Assembly (NCBI GenBank): GCA_050249535.1
Contig: JBFWQI010000017.1
Location: 62,001-126,000, forward strand
Origin: JADJXM01 sp937967285
GTDB lineage: Bacteria; Acidobacteriota; Blastocatellia; RBC074
Reading direction: 5' to 3'
Length of the DNA: 64,000 bases
In this document: in pieces, positions 1 to 10,187 of the stretch
Layout: every line of letters begins with the position of its first letter
Numbering within the stretch: the stretch's first letter is position 1
Notes under the pieces: generated by a model
What the model was told of the DNA's origin: nothing
The model's input: the letters and a program-made list of their open reading frames with translations, nothing else
Databases searched by the model: none
Translations under genes and position numbers: made by a program

Positions 1-639
1 TTTCCGAACGCGGAAAAATACGTGGATGATTTTCTGTTCGGTTATATGGTGGCTGACAAGGAAGCAATCAAAAGCAATAAGGATAAGCCAGCCAAGCGAG
101 ATAGCATCTTCAGGATGAATCTGGCCGTCGCACTGACGCCTTACAAATTCAATGCCATCTTCCACCAGTCACCGCTCAATGCGGGTAAAAGCCCGTGGAA
201 AAATTCGTCCTCGTCCGCGTTGATTCATCGCGAAATCGCGCATACGGCTTTTCAATATCCTTTCGCGCTTTCTCAACGCGATTGCCAAACAAAGCCGGAA
301 TGGACGAAAGCATTGCTCAAAGCCATCAGCGAATTGAATCAAGTCGCTGGTGGACACGCGCGCAGCTATTACGAGATGGCTCCGGCCAGTATTGTCGCGC
401 GGCTGACACCCAGTCTCGTTGCCGGGTACGACACCTATGGCTTCGATGACAAAGGCGCTTTCGCTGAACTGAGTCGCATCAACAAGAATGACCTGCCCGG
501 TGATGAATTTTGGATCGGTGGTGAGATCGTGCGGAAGATGACAATCGAAGAACGCGCACGGCTCGAAGCCGAAAAAGTGAAGCTTTACGACAATCCGCAA
601 AAGCTGTTGGCTGATTTAGCCGATGCATTTTTGCAATAG
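1..639 (+). CDS. cas7: Cas7 backbone subunit of a type I-B (DevR/Cst2-like) Cascade, 5' end outside window
   Basis: The frame is open from base 1, so the gene starts upstream; 212 codons and the stop are present. The visible part contains HQSP and then a HREIAHTAFQYPFAL block, which I associate with the DevR/Cst2 branch of Cas7, the RAMP-fold subunit that coats the crRNA in Cascade. The GTG at 22 is not a credible start because coding sequence continues in front of it. The gene ends 12 bases before cas5, and cas4-cas1 and cas2 follow on the same strand, so this is the visible 5' member of a cas operon. cas8, cas3 and cas6 would be expected upstream, out of view. The subtype is inferred from resemblance, not from a search. 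Confidence 0.87.
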   Translation, partial: FPNAEKYVDDFLFGYMVADKEAIKSNKDKPAKRDSIFRMNLAVALTPYKFNAIFHQSPLNAGKSPWKNSSSSALIHREIAHTAFQYPFALSQRDCQTKPEWTKALLKAISELNQVAGGHARSYYEMAPASIVARLTPSLVAGYDTYGFDDKGAFAELSRINKNDLPGDEFWIGGEIVRKMTIEERARLEAEKVKLYDNPQKLLADLADAFLQ

Positions 640-651
640 GGGGATAAAAAG

Positions 652-1347
652 ATGGAAACGATGTGGCTGCGAGTGCGCGCGCCGTTTGCTGCCTTTCGCG
701 GATTTCAGGCCGGCGTGTACCGGGCGACCAGCCCGGTCATGCCGCCTTCGACAGCTTATGGTTTGTTGTTGAATTTGGCGGGCATTGAAATGCGTGGGCC
801 AATGACCGGCGTGACGACCGAAATCCGCGAAGGGCTGCCAAGGTTGCGCATTGCGGTGGGTACGGTCTCACCGCCAGAACTATCCACAATTTATCAACAA
901 TTGCACAGCTACCCGGTCGGTGCTTCCGGCAAGAATCTGAGCGCTAAAACACACGGCGCAAAGTTCTGGATTACTCCGGTTCGCCGGGAACTGCTAATTG
1001 GCTATGACGGAATGATCGGTGTGCAAACTGAAGATGTCGATTTGCTGGCGCGGGTGAAAAGTGGGCTCCTCGGCAAACTCGATTCGCCGCGTTACGGCTT
1101 GCCTTTTGCGGGTGACAACAATCTGCTGATCGAACGAATTGATGTTCTCGACGAACCGCCTCCGACACACTGGTACACTCGGATTCAGCCAGATGATCCG
1201 CCACGCAAAGGATCGTGCCGATTGACCGTTGGAATCAATCGTACAGACAACAGCAGCACTTCCAGTCTTCTTTGCGCGCGTTTAGCTGAAGGCCAGAGCA
1301 TTCCGCCGGAAACGGCGTGGACGTGGACACCGGCTGAGCCATGCTGA
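652..1347 (+). CDS. cas5: Cas5 (DevS-like) Cascade subunit
   Basis: This 231-residue protein opens with the Cas5 pattern MWLRVRAPFAAFR and continues with a Pro-rich TAYGLLLNLAG stretch, typical of Cas5 RAMP proteins that cap the 5' handle of crRNA. A strong purine tract (AGGGGG) lies just upstream of the ATG at 652; a second ATG three codons in is also possible. The C-terminus is about 20 bases from cas4-cas1, consistent with one operon. The length fits the short Cas5 of dev-type I-B systems. DevS family membership is known biology applied by resemblance; the C-terminal third is weakly conserved to my eye. Confidence 0.87.
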   Translation: METMWLRVRAPFAAFRGFQAGVYRATSPVMPPSTAYGLLLNLAGIEMRGPMTGVTTEIREGLPRLRIAVGTVSPPELSTIYQQLHSYPVGASGKNLSAKTHGAKFWITPVRRELLIGYDGMIGVQTEDVDLLARVKSGLLGKLDSPRYGLPFAGDNNLLIERIDVLDEPPPTHWYTRIQPDDPPRKGSCRLTVGINRTDNSSTSSLLCARLAEGQSIPPETAWTWTPAEPC

Positions 1348-1366
1348 AATTACTTGGGAGGGTTTT

Positions 1367-3073
1367 ATGTCAGCGTCTCTGCCAATACACGCGCTCCATG
1401 CTCTCGCTTATTGCGAGCGGCTCTTCTACCTTGAAAACGTCGAGAACCTGCGGGTCGCCGATGAGCGCGTCTTTGCCGGGCGGCGGTTGCACGTCGAAAT
1501 CGAGCGCAAAGAAGATGAGGGCGAATGGCTGACTTTGCAGCTTGAAAGCCGGAAGTGGGGGATCACGGGCAAGGTGGACTGTGTCAGGCGGCGTGACGGG
1601 CGACTGATCCCATACGAGCACAAGCGCGGGCGGGCGGCGCGTGGGGCGAATGGCGAAGCCGGAGCCTGGTGGAGCGACAAGTTGCAGATCATCGCATACG
1701 CCGCGCTCGTCGAGGAGCATTCGGGACAGGCGATCACTGAAGGCCGCATCCGGTATCACTCGGACAACACTACGGTACGCGTGGAGATTGACGACGATGC
1801 CCGGCGGTTGCTGGCCGAAGCGACTGCTCGGGCGCGAGAGTTGCAGGCTTCGGTCGTTCGTCCGCCGGTAACGGCGAATGAAAACCTCTGCGCCAAATGC
1901 TCGCTGGCGCCGGTCTGCTTGCCTGAAGAAGCAAGGCTGGGAGAGCGAGAGATTGGGAGGAGTGGAGACAAGGAGACGGCGCAATCCGCAATCAGCTCAT
2001 CCCTCGGTTCGCGATCCGCAATCCGGTTATTTCCGGCTGATGATGACCGGCAGGCTCTGCACGTGACTACTCAGGGGGCACGGGTTGGGCGTAAGGGCGA
2101 CAGGATTGAAATTACACCGCCGGTTGGTTCCGATGACATGCCGACGCTCTATCCGGTTCAAGAGGTTGGGCAGGTGGTGTTACACGGATATACGCAGATC
2201 TCGACACAGGCGCTCGGATTTTGTTCGCAGAACGAGATCGGCGTGCATTGGGTGACGAACGGCGGACGATATTTGGGCTCCTGGACGGCAGGCGCGGGGA
2301 CGGTTCAGCGGCGCATCAGGCAGTACAAGGCCCTGACCGACGCGGAATTCTGCTTACAGCTTGCCAAACAGCTGGTTGAAGCTCGCGTGCGCGGCCAGTT
2401 GAGTTTTTTGTTGCGGGCGAGTCGGGAATCGGGGCGAGGGCAGGCGGAACAGGTCACCGAATCAATCGCGGCGATCAGACGGTTGCTGGGACCGATGTCG
2501 CGGGCACAGAACATTCACAGTTTGCGCGGTTATGAAGGCAGCGTCGGCGCTCAATACTTCAAAGCCTTGCCGCATTTGATATCGGACGAAGCGGGTGATG
2601 CGATGAAACCGGACGGGCGCAGCCGGCGACCTCCGCGCGACCGATGCAACGCGCTGTTGTCTTTCGGTTACGGGTTGTTGCAGCGTGATGTCCTGAACTC
2701 GATTCTGGTGGTCGGGCTTGATCCGAGTCTCGGTTTTTATCACCAGCCGCGATCACAGGCCCATCCACTGGCGTTGGATTTGATGGAAATGTTCCGGGTA
2801 CCGCTGGTTGATCTTCCGATAGTGGGTTCTATCAATCGGCGGCAGTGGGATGAAGAAGAAGATTTCCAGATTGCGGGTCGGCAGGTGTGGTTGACACAGA
2901 CCGGCAGGAAGAAGCTGATTGCGATTTACGAACGCCGGAAATCGGATCTGTGGAAACACCCTGTGATCGGGTACTCGCTATCATATTCTCGATTGATGGA
3001 ATTGGAAGTCAGGCTACTGGAGAAAGAATGGATGGCGGAAGGCGGATTGTTTGCCAGATTCAGGTTAAGGTGA
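1367..3073 (+). CDS. cas4-cas1: Cas4-Cas1 fusion, spacer-acquisition nuclease/integrase
   Basis: Residues 1-190 are Cas4: Cys16 plus C175xxC178 and C184 for a 4Fe-4S cluster, and RecB-type nuclease residues D71, E84-x-K86 and Q107xxxY111. Residues about 228-568 are Cas1, with the metal-binding set E390 (RGYEG), H459 (GFYH) and D471/E474 (LALDLME). Cas1 with Cas2 inserts spacers; fused Cas4 is known from other systems to trim prespacers and select the PAM. The start ATG follows GGGAGGG at ideal spacing. The linker (about 190-227) is Ser/Arg-rich and encoded by DNA with near-repeated CCGCAATC units, so it may have grown by slippage or a small insertion. The stop overlaps the Shine-Dalgarno of cas2. 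Confidence 0.95.
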   Translation: MSASLPIHALHALAYCERLFYLENVENLRVADERVFAGRRLHVEIERKEDEGEWLTLQLESRKWGITGKVDCVRRRDGRLIPYEHKRGRAARGANGEAGAWWSDKLQIIAYAALVEEHSGQAITEGRIRYHSDNTTVRVEIDDDARRLLAEATARARELQASVVRPPVTANENLCAKCSLAPVCLPEEARLGEREIGRSGDKETAQSAISSSLGSRSAIRLFPADDDRQALHVTTQGARVGRKGDRIEITPPVGSDDMPTLYPVQEVGQVVLHGYTQISTQALGFCSQNEIGVHWVTNGGRYLGSWTAGAGTVQRRIRQYKALTDAEFCLQLAKQLVEARVRGQLSFLLRASRESGRGQAEQVTESIAAIRRLLGPMSRAQNIHSLRGYEGSVGAQYFKALPHLISDEAGDAMKPDGRSRRPPRDRCNALLSFGYGLLQRDVLNSILVVGLDPSLGFYHQPRSQAHPLALDLMEMFRVPLVDLPIVGSINRRQWDEEEDFQIAGRQVWLTQTGRKKLIAIYERRKSDLWKHPVIGYSLSYSRLMELEVRLLEKEWMAEGGLFARFRLR

Positions 3074-3077
3074 GGAG

Positions 3078-3368
3078 ATGGAAACAAAATACTGGTACGT
3101 GGTCTGTTACGACATCACCGAGCCCAAACGATGGCGCAAAGTATACAAACTGCTGAACGGATACGGGCGGCGGCTGCAATACAGCATCTTCCGCTGCCGG
3201 CTGACCGTGCGAGGGATGGAGAAGCTGAGATGGGAGTTGGAGAAGCTGTTGACGGCGGAAGACCGGCTGTTGGTTTTGACCATCTGCGAATCTTGCGAAC
3301 GCCGCACCGCCAATCATAACCGCCCGGAATCGTGGACAGATGCGCCGAAATCATTCGAGATCATCTGA
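3078..3368 (+). CDS. cas2: Cas2, structural partner of Cas1
   Basis: This 96-residue protein is the usual Cas2 length. Its N-terminal strand is WYVVCYDIT, with the conserved Asp at residue 12, followed by RWRKVYKLLNGYGRRLQYS and the SIFRC strand, all characteristic of Cas2. Cas2 dimers bridge two Cas1 dimers in the integration complex. The ATG lies four bases after the cas4-cas1 stop and uses AGGTGAGG, which spans that stop, so translation is probably coupled. It is the last cas gene; the array begins 259 bases downstream. Confidence 0.94.
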   Translation: METKYWYVVCYDITEPKRWRKVYKLLNGYGRRLQYSIFRCRLTVRGMEKLRWELEKLLTAEDRLLVLTICESCERRTANHNRPESWTDAPKSFEII

Positions 3369-3627
3369 AGACCGGACGCAAGCATGTGGGTTTGTGAATA
3401 TTGAAGGAATGAAACATGGCGATTAACGGTCTGTTGCTGGAATCATTTAACCTGATTTTCCCGGGACCGCGATGCTTGCACGCGATGCAAATGCTTGACT
3501 GGGGTGATGATAAGGACGAAAAGTTAAGTCCGTTTTCATTGCTAATCGATAAATATTTGTTGGAAGGGGGTGATACTCGCAGCCTGTCTTGCAAAACCAT
3601 ATGTTCTTATCGGGTTATACCTGCGCG
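3369..3627 (+). promoter_or_regulatory. CRISPR leader between cas2 and the first repeat
   Basis: This 259-base stretch becomes AT-rich towards its end (about 3520-3600) and abuts the first repeat. It lies on the cas2 side of the array, and the opposite end is decayed, so this side is the likely leader and integration side. A 71-codon frame starting at 3416 behind AAGGA runs into the first repeat; I do not accept it as a gene. I could not fix a promoter with confidence. Confidence 0.6.
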
Positions 3628-6600
3628 GTGATTGTTCCTTTGATGCCGGAAGGCGTTGAGCACGATTCCGCCGGTGATACTGTTAAAGAAGCTGGCATTG
3701 TGATTGTTCCTTTGATGCCGGAAGGCGTTGAGCACACTTCGCAGGTGGACGTATAAAGCCCACGGATCGCGTGATTGTTCCTTTGATGCCGGAAGGCGTT
3801 GAGCACCGCTCACTCATCGCTCCCCCTCGCCGCTGTCGGCTGTGATTGTTCCTTTGATGCCGGAAGGCGTTGAGCACCTAGATACTGAGCGAACTATCGA
3901 GGCCGGGGTAATGTGATTGTTCCTTTGATGCCGGAAGGCGTTGAGCACTTGAAAGGACTGATTGAAAACGGTATTTCCCGAACGTGATTGTTCCTTTGAT
4001 GCCGGAAGGCGTTGAGCACTCGAGCCAAGCGAGTCCGTCTTTGCTCGCAACTTGTGATTGTTCCTTTGATGCCGGAAGGCGTTGAGCACTTTTAGAAGGC
4101 TTGCAGGAAGGCGAGGGCGAACTCAGTGATTGTTCCTTTGATGCCGGAAGGCGTTGAGCACTCGAGTAAAAATGACTCACTGCGCGAACACCTGAGGTGA
4201 TTGTTCCTTTGATGCCGGAAGGCGTTGAGCACCAGATCCTCCGAGCGCCCGCAGCTCGATAAATGAGTGATTGTTCCTTTGATGCCGGAAGGCGTTGAGC
4301 ACCTTGAGGTAGGTCTTCATCGAATAGACCTTGTCCCGTGATTGTTCCTTTGATGCCGGAAGGCGTTGAGCACAGTTGGCGTTTGACAGAAAGTACAGAA
4401 TGACCGACTGGTGATTGTTCCTTTGATGCCGGAAGGCGTTGAGCACACCTCGTCACGATGTACCGGAGACGGATCGGCATCGGTGATTGTTCCTTTGATG
4501 CCGGAAGGCGTTGAGCACTGGACACGGCCGCGGAAGATCATGCGGCCGATGAGTGATTGTTCCTTTGATGCCGGAAGGCGTTGAGCACATTCGACCGTTC
4601 GCGGCGACCGAGCCGAAAGAGGGTGATTGTTCCTTTGATGCCGGAAGGCGTTGAGCACTTCTGCCCCTGCGGCGTGTCGCCGTTGGTCAGGCGTGATTGT
4701 TCCTTTGATGCCGGAAGGCGTTGAGCACTGCAAGGCGGCGAACGTCGCCTTAAAAGGGAGAAGGTGATTGTTCCTTTGATGCCGGAAGGCGTTGAGCACA
4801 TTAATCTTGAGAAAAAGGGACTGCTCCTGACCGCGCGTGATTGTTCCTTTGATGCCGGAAGGCGTTGAGCACATAGCCCTCGGTGCTCCCATCCGGGGAG
4901 GAACTTATGTGATTGTTCCTTTGATGCCGGAAGGCGTTGAGCACCTTGCGCCTTCGCCCGCGCCGACGAGCCGCACGCGGGTGATTGTTCCTTTGATGCC
5001 GGAAGGCGTTGAGCACTCGGCAATCTCGGAGCGATGCTCGCCTGGAGGCAGACGGTGATTGTTCCTTTGATGCCGGAAGGCGTTGAGCACGGTGATTGAG
5101 TTCCGTCGCGTGGAGGAGGCGAAATGAGTGATTGTTCCTTTGATGCCGGAAGGCGTTGAGCACTAACCGGATTTCTCGGAATGCAGTCAGATCAGGCGTG
5201 ATTGTTCCTTTGATGCCGGAAGGCGTTGAGCACAAAAAGATCAAACTGATCAAAACCGCAATTACAAAGTGATTGTTCCTTTGATGCCGGAAGGCGTTGA
5301 GCACCGGGTGAAGCTGGCGAGTTTCAGCCGGATCACGTGTGATTGTTCCTTTGATGCCGGAAGGCGTTGAGCACGATTCAGCATCCGAAATATCCGGGCC
5401 GAATCACAACGTGATTGTTCCTTTGATGCCGGAAGGCGTTGAGCACGGGATCGTCCCCTTCGATGAGGCGACGCCGGCCGCCAGTGATTGTTCCTTTGAT
5501 GCCGGAAGGCGTTGAGCACGTTGTTGACCGCTTCAGACTGAGTCAGAACAAAGCGGGTGATTGTTCCTTTGATGCCGGAAGGCGTTGAGCACTATTAATA
5601 ATAATAATAATCATGTACCAGCCCATGAGTGATTGTTCCTTTGATGCCGGAAGGCGTTGAGCACAGGCCGTATTACGGTTTTCTGAACTCTCGCCGGCGG
5701 TGATTGTTCCTTTGATGCCGGAAGGCGTTGAGCACCCATGACTTCGCGCGTACACGACGGCCGCCTCGGGTGATTGTTCCTTTGATGCCGGAAGGCGTTG
5801 AGCACCAGACCACCGCGCAGAAGCCAACGCCGCGCTCATCGTGATTGTTCCTTTGATGCCGGAAGGCGTTGAGCACTTCTCGGAATGTCCGAGGCAGCCA
5901 AACGTGTCGCGGTGATTGTTCCTTTGATGCCGGAAGGCGTTGAGCACCAGCAGGCAACGCACGCAGGACGGCGACGGCGGACGAGTGATTGTTCCTTTGA
6001 TGCCGGAAGGCGTTGAGCACCCTTGTAGCTGCTGGCGGGAAGCTGGCAGCGATAAGTGATTGTTCCTTTGATGCCGGAAGGCGTTGAGCACTGTCGTCTG
6101 CGCCAATGGCACGCAGCATCCTTGTTGTGATTGTTCCTTTGATGCCGGAAGGCGTTGAGCACCGCTCTGCGACTTCCCGCGCCTGCGCTTCAAGCCAGTG
6201 ATTGTTCCTTTGATGCCGGAAGGCGTTGAGCACCAGTCTTCGATGACCTTGCGCCCCGTCTCGTTCTGGGTGATTGTTCCTTTGATGCCGGAAGGCGTTG
6301 AGCACGGAGGGGATCTATGAGTATCATGGCCTGGTTGCTGCTCGTGATTGTTCCTTTGATGCCGGAAGGCGTTGAGCACATCCCTTTGATTTTTCGGTTC
6401 GGGTACGGCGCGCTGGTGATTGTTCCTTTGATGCCGGAAGGCGTTGAGCACACGGTCCCGAGACCCCAGCCCACCGCGGCGGTCCTGGCGTGATTGTTCC
6501 TTTGATGCCGGAAGGCGTTGAGCACGTCCGGAATTCTGCAATCACCCCCGGCCAATTTTGTGATTGTTCCTTTGATGCCGGAAGGCGTTGAGCACTCAGA

Positions 6601-9600
6601 TTCGAGGTGAACTGATGGCGTTGGATCGGGTGATTGTTCCTTTGATGCCGGAAGGCGTTGAGCACTTTTAGACTCTCGTTGAAAATTTGCACACACGTGC
6701 GTGATTGTTCCTTTGATGCCGGAAGGCGTTGAGCACTGGGAGCAGGAAGACAACTATGTCGGCCTGCAGCAGGTGATTGTTCCTTTGATGCCGGAAGGCG
6801 TTGAGCACTTTGCCTCCTGCTCGTCAGTGTGGAGTGTCGGTGCGTGATTGTTCCTTTGATGCCGGAAGGCGTTGAGCACGCGACAATTGCAAATTATCCA
6901 GACGGAATCGGAACAGTGATTGTTCCTTTGATGCCGGAAGGCGTTGAGCACTATTTTTCGTACTCAGCATGCGGGGCGTAGACCTGGTGATTGTTCCTTT
7001 GATGCCGGAAGGCGTTGAGCACTTGTCCGCGCCGTAGTGTTCAGCAAAGATGATCTCGTGATTGTTCCTTTGATGCCGGAAGGCGTTGAGCACCGCCGAG
7101 AGGGAAAAGAGCTTCCGGGATATTTGCGTGATTGTTCCTTTGATGCCGGAAGGCGTTGAGCACTGTCGCAGCCGTTCGGAGCGCCCCAGCTCCGCGCGTG
7201 ATTGTTCCTTTGATGCCGGAAGGCGTTGAGCACGCACTCAAAACGTTTCGGCGTCTGCGTGGTTGTGGTGGTGATTGTTCCTTTGATGCCGGAAGGCGTT
7301 GAGCACACGACGACTGGACAGTCATGCATGCGGGCTGCGCCAAGTGATTGTTCCTTTGATGCCGGAAGGCGTTGAGCACAGTGGATACAGGCTGAGACGA
7401 TAGCGCCCCGCATCCCGTGATTGTTCCTTTGATGCCGGAAGGCGTTGAGCACACCTCCGACGACGTGACGACCTGTTACCGGCTATTTGTGATTGTTCCT
7501 TTGATGCCGGAAGGCGTTGAGCACCAGATACAGGCTTCCCGTCGGCTTGAGAACACGATGGTGATTGTTCCTTTGATGCCGGAAGGCGTTGAGCACTTTA
7601 TGTGGGGGTTTTGAGGGCTTCCGCTTTGACGGGTGATTGTTCCTTTGATGCCGGAAGGCGTTGAGCACCATGGGCGCGTGGATTGGCCTGAAGATTTGCC
7701 GCGCGTGATTGTTCCTTTGATGCCGGAAGGCGTTGAGCACCAGGCCGCCGCCGATTTCACCGCCGCCGGAATCGGGTGATTGTTCCTTTGATGCCGGAAG
7801 GCGTTGAGCACTAATAAGTCCCGCCCTGAATCTTCAGGCCGCCGGTGATTGTTCCTTTGATGCCGGAAGGCGTTGAGCACTGTTTGAGCGCCTCTTTCCA
7901 GATCGCTTTTCGAAGTGATTGTTCCTTTGATGCCGGAAGGCGTTGAGCACGAGGGATATGGCTATCTATAGAGTCTTGGTGACTGGTGGTGATTGTTCCT
8001 TTGATGCCGGAAGGCGTTGAGCACCTCACGGATGGCGCGATTGATTACAGTGTGAGGAGTGATTGTTCCTTTGATGCCGGAAGGCGTTGAGCACCGAGAA
8101 CCAGGGCCGATGCTGCCAGCCAGCGCATCGTGATTGTTCCTTTGATGCCGGAAGGCGTTGAGCACCTAGTACTAGCAACTCAGTGGAAAAAGAGCGAGTG
8201 TGATTGTTCCTTTGATGCCGGAAGGCGTTGAGCACTGACACGTTCTGGTATCCTCTCCGCGCCGCTCAGCGTGATTGTTCCTTTGATGCCGGAAGGCGTT
8301 GAGCACCTCAGAGATGAGAAAGGGATTGAGTTCGCCATAAGTGATTGTTCCTTTGATGCCGGAAGGCGTTGAGCACGTATGGTATCTACTGAGGACGAGG
8401 CGGTTGAGGCGGTGATTGTTCCTTTGATGCCGGAAGGCGTTGAGCACACCGTCCCGCCTCAGCACACCGAGTCGCTGTTCTACGTGATTGTTCCTTTGAT
8501 GCCGGAAGGCGTTGAGCACCGCTCCAAACGGCTGCGGTCGATATGCCGCGCCCGTGGTGATTGTTCCTTTGATGCCGGAAGGCGTTGAGCACCGGACGCG
8601 GAAGGGCAGGTGGCGTATCATTCCGCGTGATTGTTCCTTTGATGCCGGAAGGCGTTGAGCACATTGGCCAGCGTCGAAACTTTCAGCCTCAATTCTGAGG
8701 TGATTGTTCCTTTGATGCCGGAAGGCGTTGAGCACTGCGTTCGTCGGTCATATAACGAATTCCTCCACTTGTGATTGTTCCTTTGATGCCGGAAGGCGTT
8801 GAGCACTCGTACCAGCCGAGCTTTCTGGATATACCCAATGTGTGATTGTTCCTTTGATGCCGGAAGGCGTTGAGCACCTCTGAAAGCTCGCGCTGCTCTG
8901 GCGAAGGCGAGGTGATTGTTCCTTTGATGCCGGAAGGCGTTGAGCACCGGGCATGATGGCCCTGTCTGCCGCGAATTGTCTTGTGATTGTTCCTTTGATG
9001 CCGGAAGGCGTTGAGCACATTTTCCTGTTTATCGAGGGCAAGCACCTACTCAAGGTGATTGTTCCTTTGATGCCGGAAGGCGTTGAGCACTTGGATATTC
9101 GATCGGAACTTATCACCGCCGGACGTGATTGTTCCTTTGATGCCGGAAGGCGTTGAGCACCCGCGTGGATTGACGAGCAGATTGCGAACGCGGAAGGTGA
9201 TTGTTCCTTTGATGCCGGAAGGCGTTGAGCACGTATGACCGCACGGACGAGGCGAGCGGCACGCGCTTGTGATTGTTCCTTTGATGCCGGAAGGCGTTGA
9301 GCACTATCAGGCGCAGGAGCGTGAGCGCGAGAATCGGCAGTGATTGTTCCTTTGATGCCGGAAGGCGTTGAGCACATGATGTTATCGGCCAGTTTGCGGT
9401 AGATACGACGGTGATTGTTCCTTTGATGCCGGAAGGCGTTGAGCACCCATTCCGTCTGCGATTGGTGAATCTTGACGAGCGTGATTGTTCCTTTGATGCC
9501 GGAAGGCGTTGAGCACGCTCAACATAATATCTGTTATGTTCAGGTCGAGTTGTGATTGTTCCTTTGATGCCGGAAGGCGTTGAGCACCGCAATGCGCAGC

Positions 9601-10087
9601 GCATAGCCGCCGAACGGGCTGAACGTGATTGTTCCTTTGATGCCGGAAGGCGTTGAGCACTTGCCGGACTCGTCCGTGACGGGCGACCAGAGGGAGGTGA
9701 TTGTTCCTTTGATGCCGGAAGGCGTTGAGCACGCTTAGTTATAGCCAAGCCATCCGGAACGATCGGCCGTGATTGTTCCTTTGATGCCGGAAGGCGTTGA
9801 GCACTATTGATAGGATCGGCGTGCCACTCGGTTATTTCGTGATTGTTCCTTTGATGCCGGAAGGCGTTGAGCACGATGCAGGACTTGAGCCAGTTTTGCC
9901 GAACCAGCGGTGATTGTTCCTTTGATGCCGGAAGGCGTTGAGCACTATCGACGGCAATCAGACTGTCATCACGTGGACGGTGATTGTTCCTTTGATGCCG
10001 GAAGGCGTTGAGCACTTCAACACGCGGGACGCTTGGCGGCTCGTCAAGCAAGTGATTGTTCCTTTGATGCCGGAAGGCGTTGAGCAC
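3628..10087 (+). CRISPR. CRISPR array, 91 identical 36-base repeats and 90 spacers
   Basis: The repeat starts GTGATTGTTCCTTTGATG and ends GGCGTTGAGCAC. I located 91 copies by eye, the first at 3628-3663 and the last at 10052-10087, and saw no variant. Spacers are 33-38 bases. The repeat can fold around GCC-GGAA-GGC, with GU and AU pairs extending the stem. The array follows cas7-cas5-cas4/1-cas2 on the same strand, so it belongs to that type I-B-like system. Expected transcription is rightward, giving a handle ending in UUGAGCAC; this is inferred from the leader position. All long frames crossing the array are artefacts of the in-frame 36-base repeat. Confidence 0.99.
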
Positions 10088-10181
10088 TCGCTGCTGATGG
10101 GATGGCAGGGCGCTGAGCACACCAATCAGGGCACTATCGTAAACCTCTGGGCGTGACGTGATTGTTCGTTGGAGATTTCAG
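10088..10181 (+). CRISPR. Decayed leader-distal end of the array
   Basis: After the last intact repeat come 24 bases of spacer-like sequence, then GCTGAGCAC (10112-10120), one mismatch from the last nine bases of the repeat, then 37 bases of normal spacer length, then GTGATTGTTCGTTGG (10158-10172), which matches the first ten repeat bases and then diverges. The geometry fits loss of part of a spacer and most of one repeat, followed by a degenerate terminal repeat. The first part could be chance; the 10158 remnant is clear. Confidence 0.75.
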
Positions 10182-10187
10182 CCTGAT

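Noticed and set aside
3416..3631. 71-codon frame with an AAGGA site in the CRISPR leader
   Set aside because: It runs into the first repeat, shows no family resemblance, and occupies the expected leader.
5593..5628. TAA triplet run in one spacer as a microsatellite of biological interest
   Set aside because: It is a single 36-base spacer that probably just copies its target.
5164..5910. Shared 11-mer TTCTCGGAATG in spacers at 5164-5197 and 5877-5911
   Set aside because: The sequences diverge at once on both sides of the match, so they are not overlapping protospacers; chance is adequate.
3607..10156. Many long frames on both strands over the CRISPR array
   Set aside because: They arise because the 36-base repeat is a multiple of three and lacks stops in some frames; their products are just repeat translations.
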